NCBI GenBank assembly: GCA_965222745.1
Contig: CBDCUW010000004.1
Location: 1,674,001 to 1,738,000, forward strand
Length of the DNA stretch: 64,000 bases
From: CBDCUW01 sp965222745
GTDB taxonomy: Bacteria; Planctomycetota; Planctomycetia; Pirellulales; Pirellulaceae
Direction: 5' to 3'
The notes under the pieces were generated by a model. That model was not told the DNA's origin and did not search any database. It saw nothing but the letters and a program-made list of their open reading frames with translations. This document shows positions 48,501-60,500 of the stretch, one piece after another (the stretch's first letter is position 1; the number at the start of each line of letters is the position of its first letter). A program made the translations under genes and the position numbers.

Positions 48501-51500
48501 CGTTGGAATCGTCGGTCGAGGAGAGGGCGTAGGTCCACTGGTCGCCGACGATCGCCGGGCCTTCGGGTCGGGAAGTGATCCGTTCGGGAGTGAAGTTCGC
48601 CGCCGCGCCGGTCGGTTCGCCGATCATGTCGGGATGGTTGATGTTGACCGGGTACTGGACCAGGCCGCCGCCGTAACCGCCATAGCCGCCGTAGCCGGCG
48701 CCGTCATCCTGGCCGGCGCTGAGGTTGACCGTGGCCACGTTGGAAGTGTTTTGGCCGTCGCTGACGGTGTAGGTGAAGGAGTCACTTTCAAAGCCAGCCG
48801 GCGGGGTGTAGATCACCACGCCGCCGTCGACGGTGAACTGTCCGGCCGGGGCCTGACCGATGGTGATCGTCAGCGGATCGCCGTCGCTGTCGTAATCATT
48901 TTCAGTCACGAACAACTCCACCGATTCGCTGGGCGAGATCTGGTAGTAGTCGTCGTCCACGGCCACCGGGGTGAACAGGTTGGACGAACCGCCGCCGCCG
49001 TAACCGCCGTACATCTCCGCTTCGAGCGTGACGTTGACCACCTGGCTGCCGGCGGCGCCCAGGTCGATCGTGTAGGTGAAGCTATCGTCCTGCCAGGAAT
49101 TGCCGGTCGGCAACGAGAGGATCAAGTAATCGTTGTCGGCGCTGATCGAGACGGTGCCCAGCGAGGGATTCGTCTTGGCGGTGATCGAGACCGGGCCGCC
49201 GTAATCGTCGAAGTCATTGTTGAGCACGTGCAGGTGCACGTCCTCTTCCGGATCGAGGCTGAACAGGTGGAACGTGTCGGGGTTGCCCATGTAGCCGTAA
49301 CCATCCTCGTACAGGTAGACCGTCTCGGTCGCACTCTGCGAACCGGCGGTCACCGTGTAGGAGAAGCTGTCGTCGGACCACTGGCTGCTTGAAGTGGGCG
49401 TGTACTCGATGTAGTTGCCGACCTGGTTGAGCGTTCCGGTGCCTTGCTGCAGAGAACCGACGCCCGTGATGTTCATCACCTCGCCCTCGGTCTGGTAATC
49501 GTTGTCCAGCGGATAGATCCGGATCGTCGTTCCCGGTTCGCGGTTGTGCAGGAAGATCTCATCGAGATTGGCCGCCAATTCGCCGCCGTAACCGCCGTAA
49601 CCGCCGTACGGATCGGGGGAATCTTCACTGAGCGTGACGGTGGCGATGTCGGTGCCGTCGAAACCATCTTCGATGGCGTACTGGAAACTGTCGGCCTGGT
49701 AGGCGCTGTCGGGGGTGTAGATCAAGTACGTTCCACTGCTGCTCAGCGCGACCGAGCCGTGGGTCGGATCGGTAAAGCCGGTGATCGTCAGCGGGTCGCC
49801 GTTGGCATCGGCATCGTTGCTCAGCACGGGGATGGTCAGCGAACTGGCGCTGCCGAGGTTTTGAATGTGGACCAGGTCATCGCCGGCGGTCGGACGGACG
49901 TTGTTGTCGTCGCGCACGAAGGCGATGTTCTCTCCATCGATGAACAGACCGAAGCCGTCGATGAACGAACTGTTGACCCATTCGGGATACTCTTCCGAAC
50001 CGAACACGGCGCTGAAGTAGACCGAATCGAAACCGGGCTGCAGTTCGAAGTAGATGTCCAGTTGGGTCACGTCGTAGTGAGACGAATGGCCGGTGATCGG
50101 CGAGAGCAGATCGCCCTGCTCGGAGGTCGCTTCACTGGAAAAGTCTTCCGACTGGCTGCCGGTGTCGTTGGCGCCGGTGCCATACTGCTCGGCATCGCCG
50201 CTGCTGAGCACGATGCCATACTCGGGCAGGCCGAAGGTGTCGGCGTCGTTGACAAACACGCCGGTCGAGGCGGCGCCCGAAGAGGGATTCTCGTGGCCGT
50301 TGAGGTTGATCGAGGTGACGTTCAAGCCGACACCGCCACCCTGCAACAGCACATCGAGCAGCTTGTTGGGATCGGTTTCGTTGAACACCGTCAATTCATT
50401 CTCCACCCCTTCGGGCGGAACGTAAGAGCCGCCGCCGCCGCCGGAGGAGATGACCGCGCTGATCGGCAGCGTGACCGATTCGCCGTCGGCCAATTCGAGC
50501 ACGATCTGATCGGGAGTCACATTCTCGGTCGGCGGGTTGGCCGTGCCGGGAACGTTGTGCGCCAGTTCAGGATCACTGATGATCACCGGCGGCCGGTTGA
50601 AGGGCTGGTTCAACACGCGGATCTGGTAATCCTGGGTCGCATCGAGCTCGCCGTCGTCGACTCGCAGAGTCACGTCAAACGTCTTGTCGACATCTTCGGG
50701 GGCGGGAACCCACACCACCGGCGTGTCGCTGGGATGCGGCGCCGAGAAGGGACCGGGATCGTTGATCGCCATGCCAGCCGGACCCATCAACACCTCGAAG
50801 GTCAAGTCATCGGCATCGGGATCGGTCGCCGCGGCGTCGTAAATGTAAGGAATCCCGACGTACGCTTCGATGATCGGATCGGAGGTGAATCGGGGCGGCC
50901 GGTTGGGCACGTTTTCACTGACCGTGATCACGTAGCGATGGGTATCCATCCCGCCGATCTTGTTACCCAGGGCGTCGATGTCTTCGGCGATGATCGTCAC
51001 CGAGTGGGTGCCGACGTCCGACGAATCGGGATCCCACTTGACCTGGCCGCTGATCGGGTCGACCGTCATCCCGGCCGGGCCGCCGATCAATTCGTACCGC
51101 ACCTCGTCCTGGTTCTCGTCGTACGCCCGAGAGTTGTAGATGTACTCGTCGGCCATGCCGGGAATCGTTTCCACCTCGACCACCGGCGCGGTGATGAACC
51201 GCGGCGGCTTGTTGATCCGGCCGAAGACGACCAGGTCGTAAGTGAACTGCGAACCTTCTGGATTGTGGAACGAGATCGTTCCCACCTCGGTCGTGCCGCC
51301 GGGGGCCAGCACATCGGCATCGCCCAGCAGATCGGAGAAGTCGTAATAGGGAATGCCGTCGGGCGAAACGCCGTCGTGATCCTTCACCGCGACCAGCGGA
51401 TCGGAGATGTTGATCACGCCGACATACAGGGGTGACTGCAGGGTATAAGAACCGTCGTTGCTGATCGCCACGTCGGCGTACAACCGATTCGGCTCTTCAT

Positions 51501-54500
51501 GGAAGGAAGTCACTTCGTACTCGCCCAGCACGCTGGCCGAGGCGTCGACGACTAAGTCCCAAGTGGAATCCTCGGCCACCACCGCTTCGAACACCACGGT
51601 ATCGAAGGCCTGCTCGGTGCCCACCGAGTCGGTGGCGACGATTTCCAATTCGTTCGTCCCCGGCAGCGCTTCGACGACCGCGAAGAAGCGGCCCGACGCG
51701 TCGATCGCGTCGACCGCCACGCCGTCGACATTGACGCTGGCCACGTCGATGCTGGCCGGGATCACCCCGGTGATCAGCACGTCGCTGTAGGCATCGAACG
51801 GATTCTTCACCGTCCAACCTTCGACCGTCAGTGCCGGCTGGGCGCCGGCGGTGACCGCGCCGGCCGACGTGCCGACGGTCAGGTTCGACAGCAACACGGC
51901 GGAATCTTGCAGCGCGTCACCATGATCGAAGATCGACAGGTACAACGAGTGCGCACCGGGGGTGATCGGGGTCTTGGCCCGGTGCAACAGCGTCGCCCCA
52001 CCGTTGGGATCGATGCCGCTGCCGTCGAACGCCGTTCCGGCAGCGTTGAGGGGCGAGAGATTTTGGTGGCTCAGCTCGCCCACCACCATCTGGCTGCCAC
52101 TTTCGAGCACCGCGAAATTGTTGGGGGCAGTGATTTGCGACCCCGACGTGGTCCAGGTGCTCGAATCGAGTTCCGCGATGAACCCGTCGTTGAACAAGTC
52201 ATCGTCGAGCTGCGGGAACTCTTCGGAGAGGAACTGGAAGTCGAAGGAGAGATAATTGGCGCCGGCCGGAACGTCCAAGTCGACGCGGAGCACGGTGACG
52301 TCAAAGTCACTATCGCCGCGTACCGATCCGCCTCCCAGATCGAAACTGGCTTGCTGTCCGGGATCGTTGATCAGCGCCGCCTCGCCGGTCGAAAGCACCC
52401 CGTAAGAGGGCGCGGTTTCAGAAGCGGCGTGAGCGGCCAGCGCCGCATCGCCGACAGCGTACGAACGGGCCACCGGCGGCAAACTCTCAAAGGACGCCCC
52501 CACGATCAGCCCCGAATCGTTGGCGATCAAGCGGGCGATCTCCAGCGCCGGAGATTCCGATTCGACCCCCGCATCGGCAGTGCTCACTTCGTACCAGTCG
52601 TAGTCTTCCGGATCGTCGTACTCCCAGTCGTAGCTCCAGCTTTCGATCGACACGTAAGCGGTCGCCTGGTTCCCCTGGCTGTCCTCGATCGTGTAAGAGA
52701 ACTCGTCCGAAACGTTGCCGACGTCGTCGGGCGTGTAAAGCAGATGGTTGCCACTGATTTGCACGCTGCCGGACGCGGGAGAACCGACCGCGACGATCGT
52801 CACCGAGTCACCGTCGTAGTGCCCGTCGTTATCGAGCACGTGCAGGCTGTTGGCGCCCGAATCGAGCTGATAAAAGAAATCATCCACCGCCACCAGTCCG
52901 CTCAACCCGCCGTAACCGCCATAACCTTCTTCACTGTCGTCCAGTTCCAGGTAGACCGTCGCGGTCGAACTGCCGCCGGCGGAATCCTCGATCGTGTAAG
53001 TGAAACTGTCGCTCTCGAAATCGACGTCGGGAACGTAGGTGATGTAACCGTCGCGAAGCTGAACCGAACCGGCCTGGGGCGCGGTCGCCGCGGTGATCTC
53101 GAGCGACTCGTGATCGTCATCTTCGTCGTTTTCCAGCACCAGGATGTTCAGCGGAATCCCCGGGGTGACGCCGCCGATGTGATCATCGACCGCCTCGGGC
53201 GGGGCCGCGCCGTAAGGATCATCATCCAGGTAGACCGTCGCCGTCACGGCGCTGCCGCTGCCGTCATCGACGGTGTAGGTAAAGCTATCGTCGGCAAAGG
53301 GCGTACCGGGCGTGTAGGTGATCGATTGGCCACCCGGATCGATCACCGCCGTGCCGAAGGCGGGCGAAGAAACAGCGGTGATCGTCAATGTGTCTTCGTC
53401 TTCATCACTGTCGTTGGCCAGCACGTCGATCACGATCGGGATACCGTCGGCGACCGCGTAAATGGAATCGTCCATCAGCTCCGGAAGGGTGTTGCTGCCG
53501 CCCCCGCCGGACGAATCGTCCAACGAGATCGTGGCGGTCGCCGTGTTGCCCTGCCCGTCATCGATCGTGTAAGTGAAACTGTCGCTGGTGAAATCGACAT
53601 CGGGCGTGTAAATGATGTGATCGCCCCCGGAACTGATCTGGGCCGAACCGTGGGAAGGCGAGGAGATACTGACGATCGTCAGCGGATCGCTGTCGGGGTC
53701 GCTGTCGTTATCGCGGGCATGAATGTAGACCGGTACCGTCGGCGAAACGTTCGAGACGTTATCGTCGACCGCCACCGGCGGGCCGTTCGAACTGCCGCCG
53801 TAACCTCCGTAGCCGCCGTAACTATCTTCATCGATCGTCACCGTGGCGGTGACCGTGCCGCCGTAACCGTCATCGACGGTGTAGGTGAAGCTATCGTCGA
53901 CGTGGCCGGCCGTGGGCGTGTAAGTCACGAACAACCCGCTGGAATCGATCGTGACCGTGCCGCCGGTGGCTCCAGAGACCGACAGGATGTCGGGGGCAGA
54001 ATGGCCGGGGTCGTTGTTGAGCGGATGGATCTGCACCGCCGCGCCATCGGGAAGATGATGCAAAAAGACGGTATCGTCGGCCGCCGTGCCGCCGCCGTAA
54101 CCGTAACCGCCGCCGTAGGGATCACTGTCCAGAGAAATCGTCGTCGTCGAAGTCCCGCCAAAACCGTCCGCCACGGTGTACTGGAACGAATCGGTCGTGA
54201 AGCCCGATCCCGGCGTGAAGGTGATGTAGTCACCCGCGGCGCTGATCTGGGCCGTGCCGTTACCGGGCGTGGTGACGCTGGTGATCGACAGGGTATCCCC
54301 GTCGGTGTCGAAGTCGTTGTTCAAAACGTGCAGCTGCACCGCAGAGCTGGACTGCAGATTGAAAAACTCATCCGACAGCGCTTCGGGAATGTCGTTGTTG
54401 GGCAGCGGGTCGGCGATCCCTTCGGGCGCCCCGTTCTTGTTGGCCAGCGAGAAGGGATTGGGCTGGGCGGCGGAAGCCTCGCTGTCACTGCGCCAGTCTT

Positions 54501-57500
54501 TGCCGAGTGTGTACTGGTAGACCGCGTCGTCATCGCGGTCGACCACCCACAAGGCGGCCGAGACATTGGTGCCGTCGACCAGGTCCAGCAGCGACCCGGT
54601 GATCCCCGACGGGTCGCTGTTGTTCGGATCGAGCGCCCAGCTGCCGTCGAGCACCCCGGCGCGGGTGTAGACAAAGACCCGGTCGGCCACGTCGTCGGTG
54701 ACCCACAGGTAATCGCCCTCGACCGTGATCCCCGTCGGGCTGACGTTGGCCGAATCGAGCGGGAATGAATCGGCCGGCAGCGAAACCGCAAAGAAGTCTC
54801 GCGCCTTGCCCATTTCGGCGTGCCGGAAAACACGCAAACTTCCCGCGTCGACGATCCAGGCGTCGGTCCCGTCACTGGTGATCCCCTGCGGATCGTCCAG
54901 ACCGAAAGCCCGCCACGTCCCGAAAACTTCCGCGTCGGCTTGCTGCACGCCCACTTGATGGGTATCGCCGACGCTGATCAACACCGCGTCACTGAGGTCT
55001 TGCGGGGAGGCGTCGATGATCGTCAAACCGCGGGCCGAACGGGAGGAATATTCCAGTTCGATCGAATCGAGACTCGAGCCGGTCTCATCGTACCGGTACA
55101 CCCGATCGCTCTGGGCATCGGCCACGAAATACTTCGACTGGCCGACCGGCACGATCTTCGGCGGCTTGACACCGGGCAATCCCTGCGGGCTGCCGTTGGC
55201 GATGCGAATGATGTCCGAACCGATGAACACCGTGCCGTCGGTCATCAAACCGGTCAGGTAGGCCAGGCGAAGATGATCGGTCGGGCGAATGCCCGCCTCC
55301 TGGGTATGGAAGTGGGCATGGATGTTGCCGTTGCCGAGCAGTGTCCAGGAGATCGGCTTGGCGCCGGCCGGCCCGAACCGCACCGTCGCCGGATCGATCA
55401 GGCTGAGATCGACTCCCTGGTTGCCAAAGACCTTGACCAGAAAACGTCCCGGCGATTTCAAGTTGATCACCGGAACTTCATCGATCGTGATCGCGAAAGA
55501 ACCCAGCGTGACGGTGTCGCTGCCGCCATCGTCGTCGGTCACGGTGACCACGGCGGTGTAGAACCCGCCGCTGGTGAACGAATGCGTCGCTTCAAAACTC
55601 CCTTGGCTGGGCGTCTGCGGTCCGCCCATGATCACGTTCAGATCGGCGTGGTCGATCGTGTCGATCGTGCCGTCACCCCAATCGATCGTGACGGTGAATC
55701 GCTCCGTCGTTCCGGCCAGCGAAAAATCGAAACCGGGATCGCTAAAACTTCCCTGGATCACCGCCGCCTGCTTGTACTTGGCACTATTGCCGTTGCCCTG
55801 CTTGACCGAGGTGAACGACAACCCCGCCGAAAGCGACGGAGCGACGTTGGCCACCACCGCCGTGGTCGACCCAGCGCCGGCCAAACCGTCATCGTCGGTC
55901 GCCGTGATCGAAATCGTGTAATCGCCCGGCCGATCGTCGGCATACAAATGGCTGCCCGAAACCGTGCCGCTGCCGCCCGACTGGGTGACCGTCAGGTTGT
56001 CTTCCGGCCGATCGCTGCGACTGAACGTGCCGTCGCCCCAATCGATGACAATCGTATCGATCGAGGATGAATCGGGATCGCTGAACGAGGCGGTCAGCTG
56101 CACCACCTCCCCCTCGTTGCTCGACACGGCCGGCGGGGTGACCGTCGGCGGATCGTTCACCGGCGTGATCGTGATCGCCACCAACACCGGATCGCCCAAA
56201 TCGGTACCGTCGTAAGGACGATACGAAAAACTATCCGACGTCGTCTCGCTGCCGTCGTGCACGTAAGTGAACGTGCCGTCGGCATTGAGCGTGAACGAAG
56301 TGGCATGGTCCGGACCCGACCCGGCCACCAGCTGCGCCGTCAGCGGATCGTTTTCGATGTCGCTGTCGTTGACCAACACCGAATCGTCGTTCGCGGTGGT
56401 GGTCGCGCCGGTCAGGTCGGTCGTCGTCAACGTCGCTCCCTCGGCCACCACGTAGGCATCGGGGGTCCCTTCGGGCGGATCGTTGATCGGATTGACGTTG
56501 ACCGTCATCACCGCCGCGGCGGCCGAGAAGTCGCTGCCGTCGTGCACCTTGAATTGGAAATTCGTGTAGGGCACGCCAAAGTCGTTGGCCACCGGCACGA
56601 AGGTCAACTGTCCCGCCGAAATACTCGCGGCACTGATCTGCTGATCGGTCGTCACGTCGGCACCCCCCAGCTTCAACGCACCGAGCGTCTCCAGCGTGGT
56701 GATTTGAATCTTCGCCAGCGGATCGTTCTCCAGGTCCGAATACCCGAAATCACTCAACAAGAAGGTGTAAGTGACATCCTCGTCAGTCGTCACGCTGCTA
56801 TCGATCGCCAGCGGCGGATCGTTGACCGGCGTCACGTCGATCGTCATCACGTCGGCGGCCGGGTCCAAGTCGACCCCGCCACTTGCCGTCCCGCCGTCAT
56901 CCTTCACCTGGAAGTCGAAATGGGCATACGGATCTCCAAACGCATCGGCGACCGGCTCGAACTTCAAGTTGCCGGCGTTGAGGTCGGCCACCGAAACGAA
57001 CTGACCGGCTGAAACCGCCACTCCACTGAGCTTCAGCGTGCCGGCGGCCGGCAGCGTGGCGATCTTCACCTCGGCAAAGTTATCGTCGGGATCATCATCG
57101 GGATCGTGAAAACCGAAATCGGCCGCCGCGAACGTGTAAGTCGTATCCTCGGCCGTGGTGACCGTGTTGTCGGTGCCGGCCGGCGCGTCGTTGACCGGCG
57201 TCACGTCGATCGTCATCACGTTGGCCGATGCGTCCAAATCGATCCCGCCACTTGCCGTGCCGCCGTCATCTTTCACCTGGAAATCGAAACTGGCATAAGC
57301 CGAACCATGTTCGTTCGCTGCCGGCTGGAAAACCAAGTTCCCCGCGGTGATGTCGGCCACCGAAACGAACTGACCCGCTGAAACCGCGACGCCGCTGAGC
57401 TCCAGCGCACCATCGGCTGGCAGCGTGGCGATCTTCACTTCCGAAAAACTGTTAGCCGGACTGTCATCGGGATCGGTGAACCCAAAGTCGGCGGTCGCGA

Positions 57501-60500
57501 ACGTGTAAGCCGTATCCTCGGCCGTCGTCACCGTCTTGTCGGTGCCGGCCGGTGAGTCGTTGACCGGTGTCACGTCGATCGTCATCACATTGGCCGATGC
57601 ATCCAAATCGACACCACTGCTGGCCGTGCCGCCGTCGTCCTTCACCTGGAAATCAAACGAAGCGTAGCCGGTGCCATGCTCGTTCGCCGCCGGTTCGAAG
57701 ACCAAATTCCCGGCATTGATATCGGTGACCGTCACGAACTGACCCACCGTGACCGCCACTCCACTCAGCTCCAACGTTCCGGCGGCCGGAAGCGTGGCGA
57801 TCTTCACCTCGATGAAGTGATGATCCGGATCGTCATCGGGATCACTGAATCCAAAGTCGCCCGAATCGAACACATAGGCCGTATCCTCGGTCGTGGTCAC
57901 CGTGTTGTCGGTACCGGCCGGTGCGTCGTTGACCGGTGTGACATCGATCGTCATCACGTTGGCACTCGGATCGACGTCGATCCCACCGCTGGCCGTGCCG
58001 CCGTCATCCTTCACCTGGAAAGTGAACGAAGCGTAACCGGCACCATGTTCGTTGGCCGCCGGCTGGAACTTCAAGTTCCCGGCGTTGATGTCGGTCACCG
58101 TCACGAACTGGCCCGCCGTGACCGCCACGCCGCTGAGCTCCAGCGCGCCGTCGGCCGGCAGCGTGGTGATCTTCACTTCGATAAAAGCGTCGGCCGGATT
58201 GTCACCCGGATCGGAGAACCCGAAGTCACCGACGGCAAAGGTGTAGGACGTATCTTCGGTCGTCGTCACCGTGTTGTCGGCCCCGGCCGGAGCGTCGTTG
58301 ACACTGGTCACGTTGACCGTCATCACGTTGGCGCTTTGGTCCAGATCGACACCGCCGTTGGCTGTCCCACCGTCATCCTTCACCTGGAAAGTGAAATCGG
58401 TATAGGGAGTCCCGCTGGCGCTGGCGGCCGGATCGAACGTCAGGTTGCCCGCATTGATATCGGTCACTGAAACGAACTGACCGGCTGAAACCGCCACACC
58501 ACTGAGCTCCAATGTGCCGGCTGCCGGCAGCGTGGTGATCTTCACTTCCAAAAAGGCGTCGTCCGGATCGTCATCGGGATCGGAGAACCCGAAGTCGCTT
58601 GCTGCAAAGGTGTAAGTCGTATCCTCGGCCGTGGTGACCGTGTTGTCGGCCCCGGCCGGAGCGTCGTTGACGCTGGTCACGTCGATCGTCATCACGTTGG
58701 CGCTTTGGTCCAGATCGACCCCGCCACCTGCCGTGCCGCCGTCATCTTTCACCTGGAAAGTGAACGAGGCGTAGCCGGTACCATGCTCGTTCGCTACTGG
58801 CTCGAAGACCAAATTCCCGGCGGTGATGTCGGTGACCGAAACGAACTGACCGACCGCCACACCTGCACCACTCAGCTTCAACGTCCCATCGGCTGGCAGC
58901 GTGGTGATCTTCACTTCCGAAAACGCATTGGCCGGATCATCATCGGGATCGGAGAACCCAAAGTCGCCCGAAGCGAAGGTGTAATCGGTATCCTCGGTCG
59001 TCGTCACCGTGTTGTCGGCCCCGGCCGGCGCGTCGTTGACGCTGGTCACGTCGATCGTCATCACGTTGGCGCTTGGGTCCAGATCGACACCGCCGCTGGC
59101 CGTCCCACCGTCATCCTTCACCTGGAACGTGAACGAGGAATAGGGAGAACCATGCTCATTCGCTACCGGCTGGAAAACCAAATTCCCGGCCGTGATGTCG
59201 GCCACCGAAACGAACTGACCGGCCGTGACCGCCACTCCACTCAGCTTCAGCGTCCCGTCGGCCGGCAACGTGGCGATCTTCACTTCGGTAAAGGCGTCGT
59301 CGGGATCATCATCGGGATCGGTGAAGCCAAAATCGCTGCTGGCAAAGGTGTAGGAAGAATCCTCGGCCGTCGTCACCGTCTTGTCGGCCCCGGCCGGAGC
59401 GTCGTTGACAGCTGTGACGTCGATCGTCATCACATTGGCACTTTGATCCAAATCAACCCCACCGCCAGCCGTGCCGCCGTCGTCCTTCACCTGGAACGTG
59501 AACGAGGCGTAGCCGGTACCATGTTCATTGGCCACCGGCTCAAACTTCAAGTTGCCAGCCGTGATGTCGGCGACCGAAACGAACTGACCCGCTGAAACCG
59601 CCACACCGCTCAGTTCGAGCGCACCGTCGGCCGGGATCGTGGTGATCTTCACTTCCGAAAAGGCGTTGGCCGGACTGTCATCGGGATCGGAGAAGCCAAA
59701 GTCACCCGAAGCAAAGGTGTACGACGTATCCTCCAATGTCGTCACCGTGTTATCGGTTCCCTCCGGCGGATCATTCAGTCCGGTCACGTGGACCGTCATC
59801 GTGTTGGCACTGGGGTCCAGATCGATCCCACCGCCTGCCGTGCCGCCGTCGTCCTTCACCTGGAACGTGAAATCGGTGTAGGGAACTCCGCTATCACCGG
59901 CAGCCGGCTCGAAGGTCAAGTTCCCCGCGTTGACGTCGGCGACCGAAACGAACTGACCGGCTGAAACCGTTACACCACTGAGCTTCAGCGTGCCGGCGGC
60001 CGGGGCCGTGGTGATCTTCACCTCGATAAAAGCGTCGTCCGGATCATCATCGGGATCGGAGAAGCCAAAATCGGTCGCCTCGAAGGTGTAAAACGAATCT
60101 TCCACCGTGGCGACCGTGTGGTCGGTTCCTGCCGGTGCGTCGTTGACCGGTGTCACGTCGATCGTCAGCGTGTTGGCCGAGGGATCGAGGTTCACACCGC
60201 CACCGGCCGTCCCGCCGTCGTCTTCCACGCGGAACAGAAAACTGGCGTAGCCGGCGCCATGTTCGTCGGCCAGCGGATCAAACGTCAGCTTGCCGGCATC
60301 GAGGTCGGCGACCGAAATGAACTGGCCCGCCGTCACCGCCACCCCATCCAACTTCAAATCACCCACCAGCGGCAGCGTCGAAACCTGCAACCGGTTGAAA
60401 GCGTTGGCGGGAACATCTTGAGGGTCGCTGAACCCAAAGTCGCCCGAAGCGAACGTGTAGGCGTTATCCTCCAGCGTCGTCACCGTCTTATCGGCTCCTT

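Noticed and set aside
51907..54768. Long antisense frame (953 codons) on the plus strand opposite the giant gene
   Set aside because: It is a shadow of the GC-rich repetitive coding strand, with Arg/Val/Asp-rich composition, no recognised motif and no ribosome site. Similar shadows at 60118-62784, 49444-51435, 46060-47922 and 42247-44103 were rejected for the same reason.
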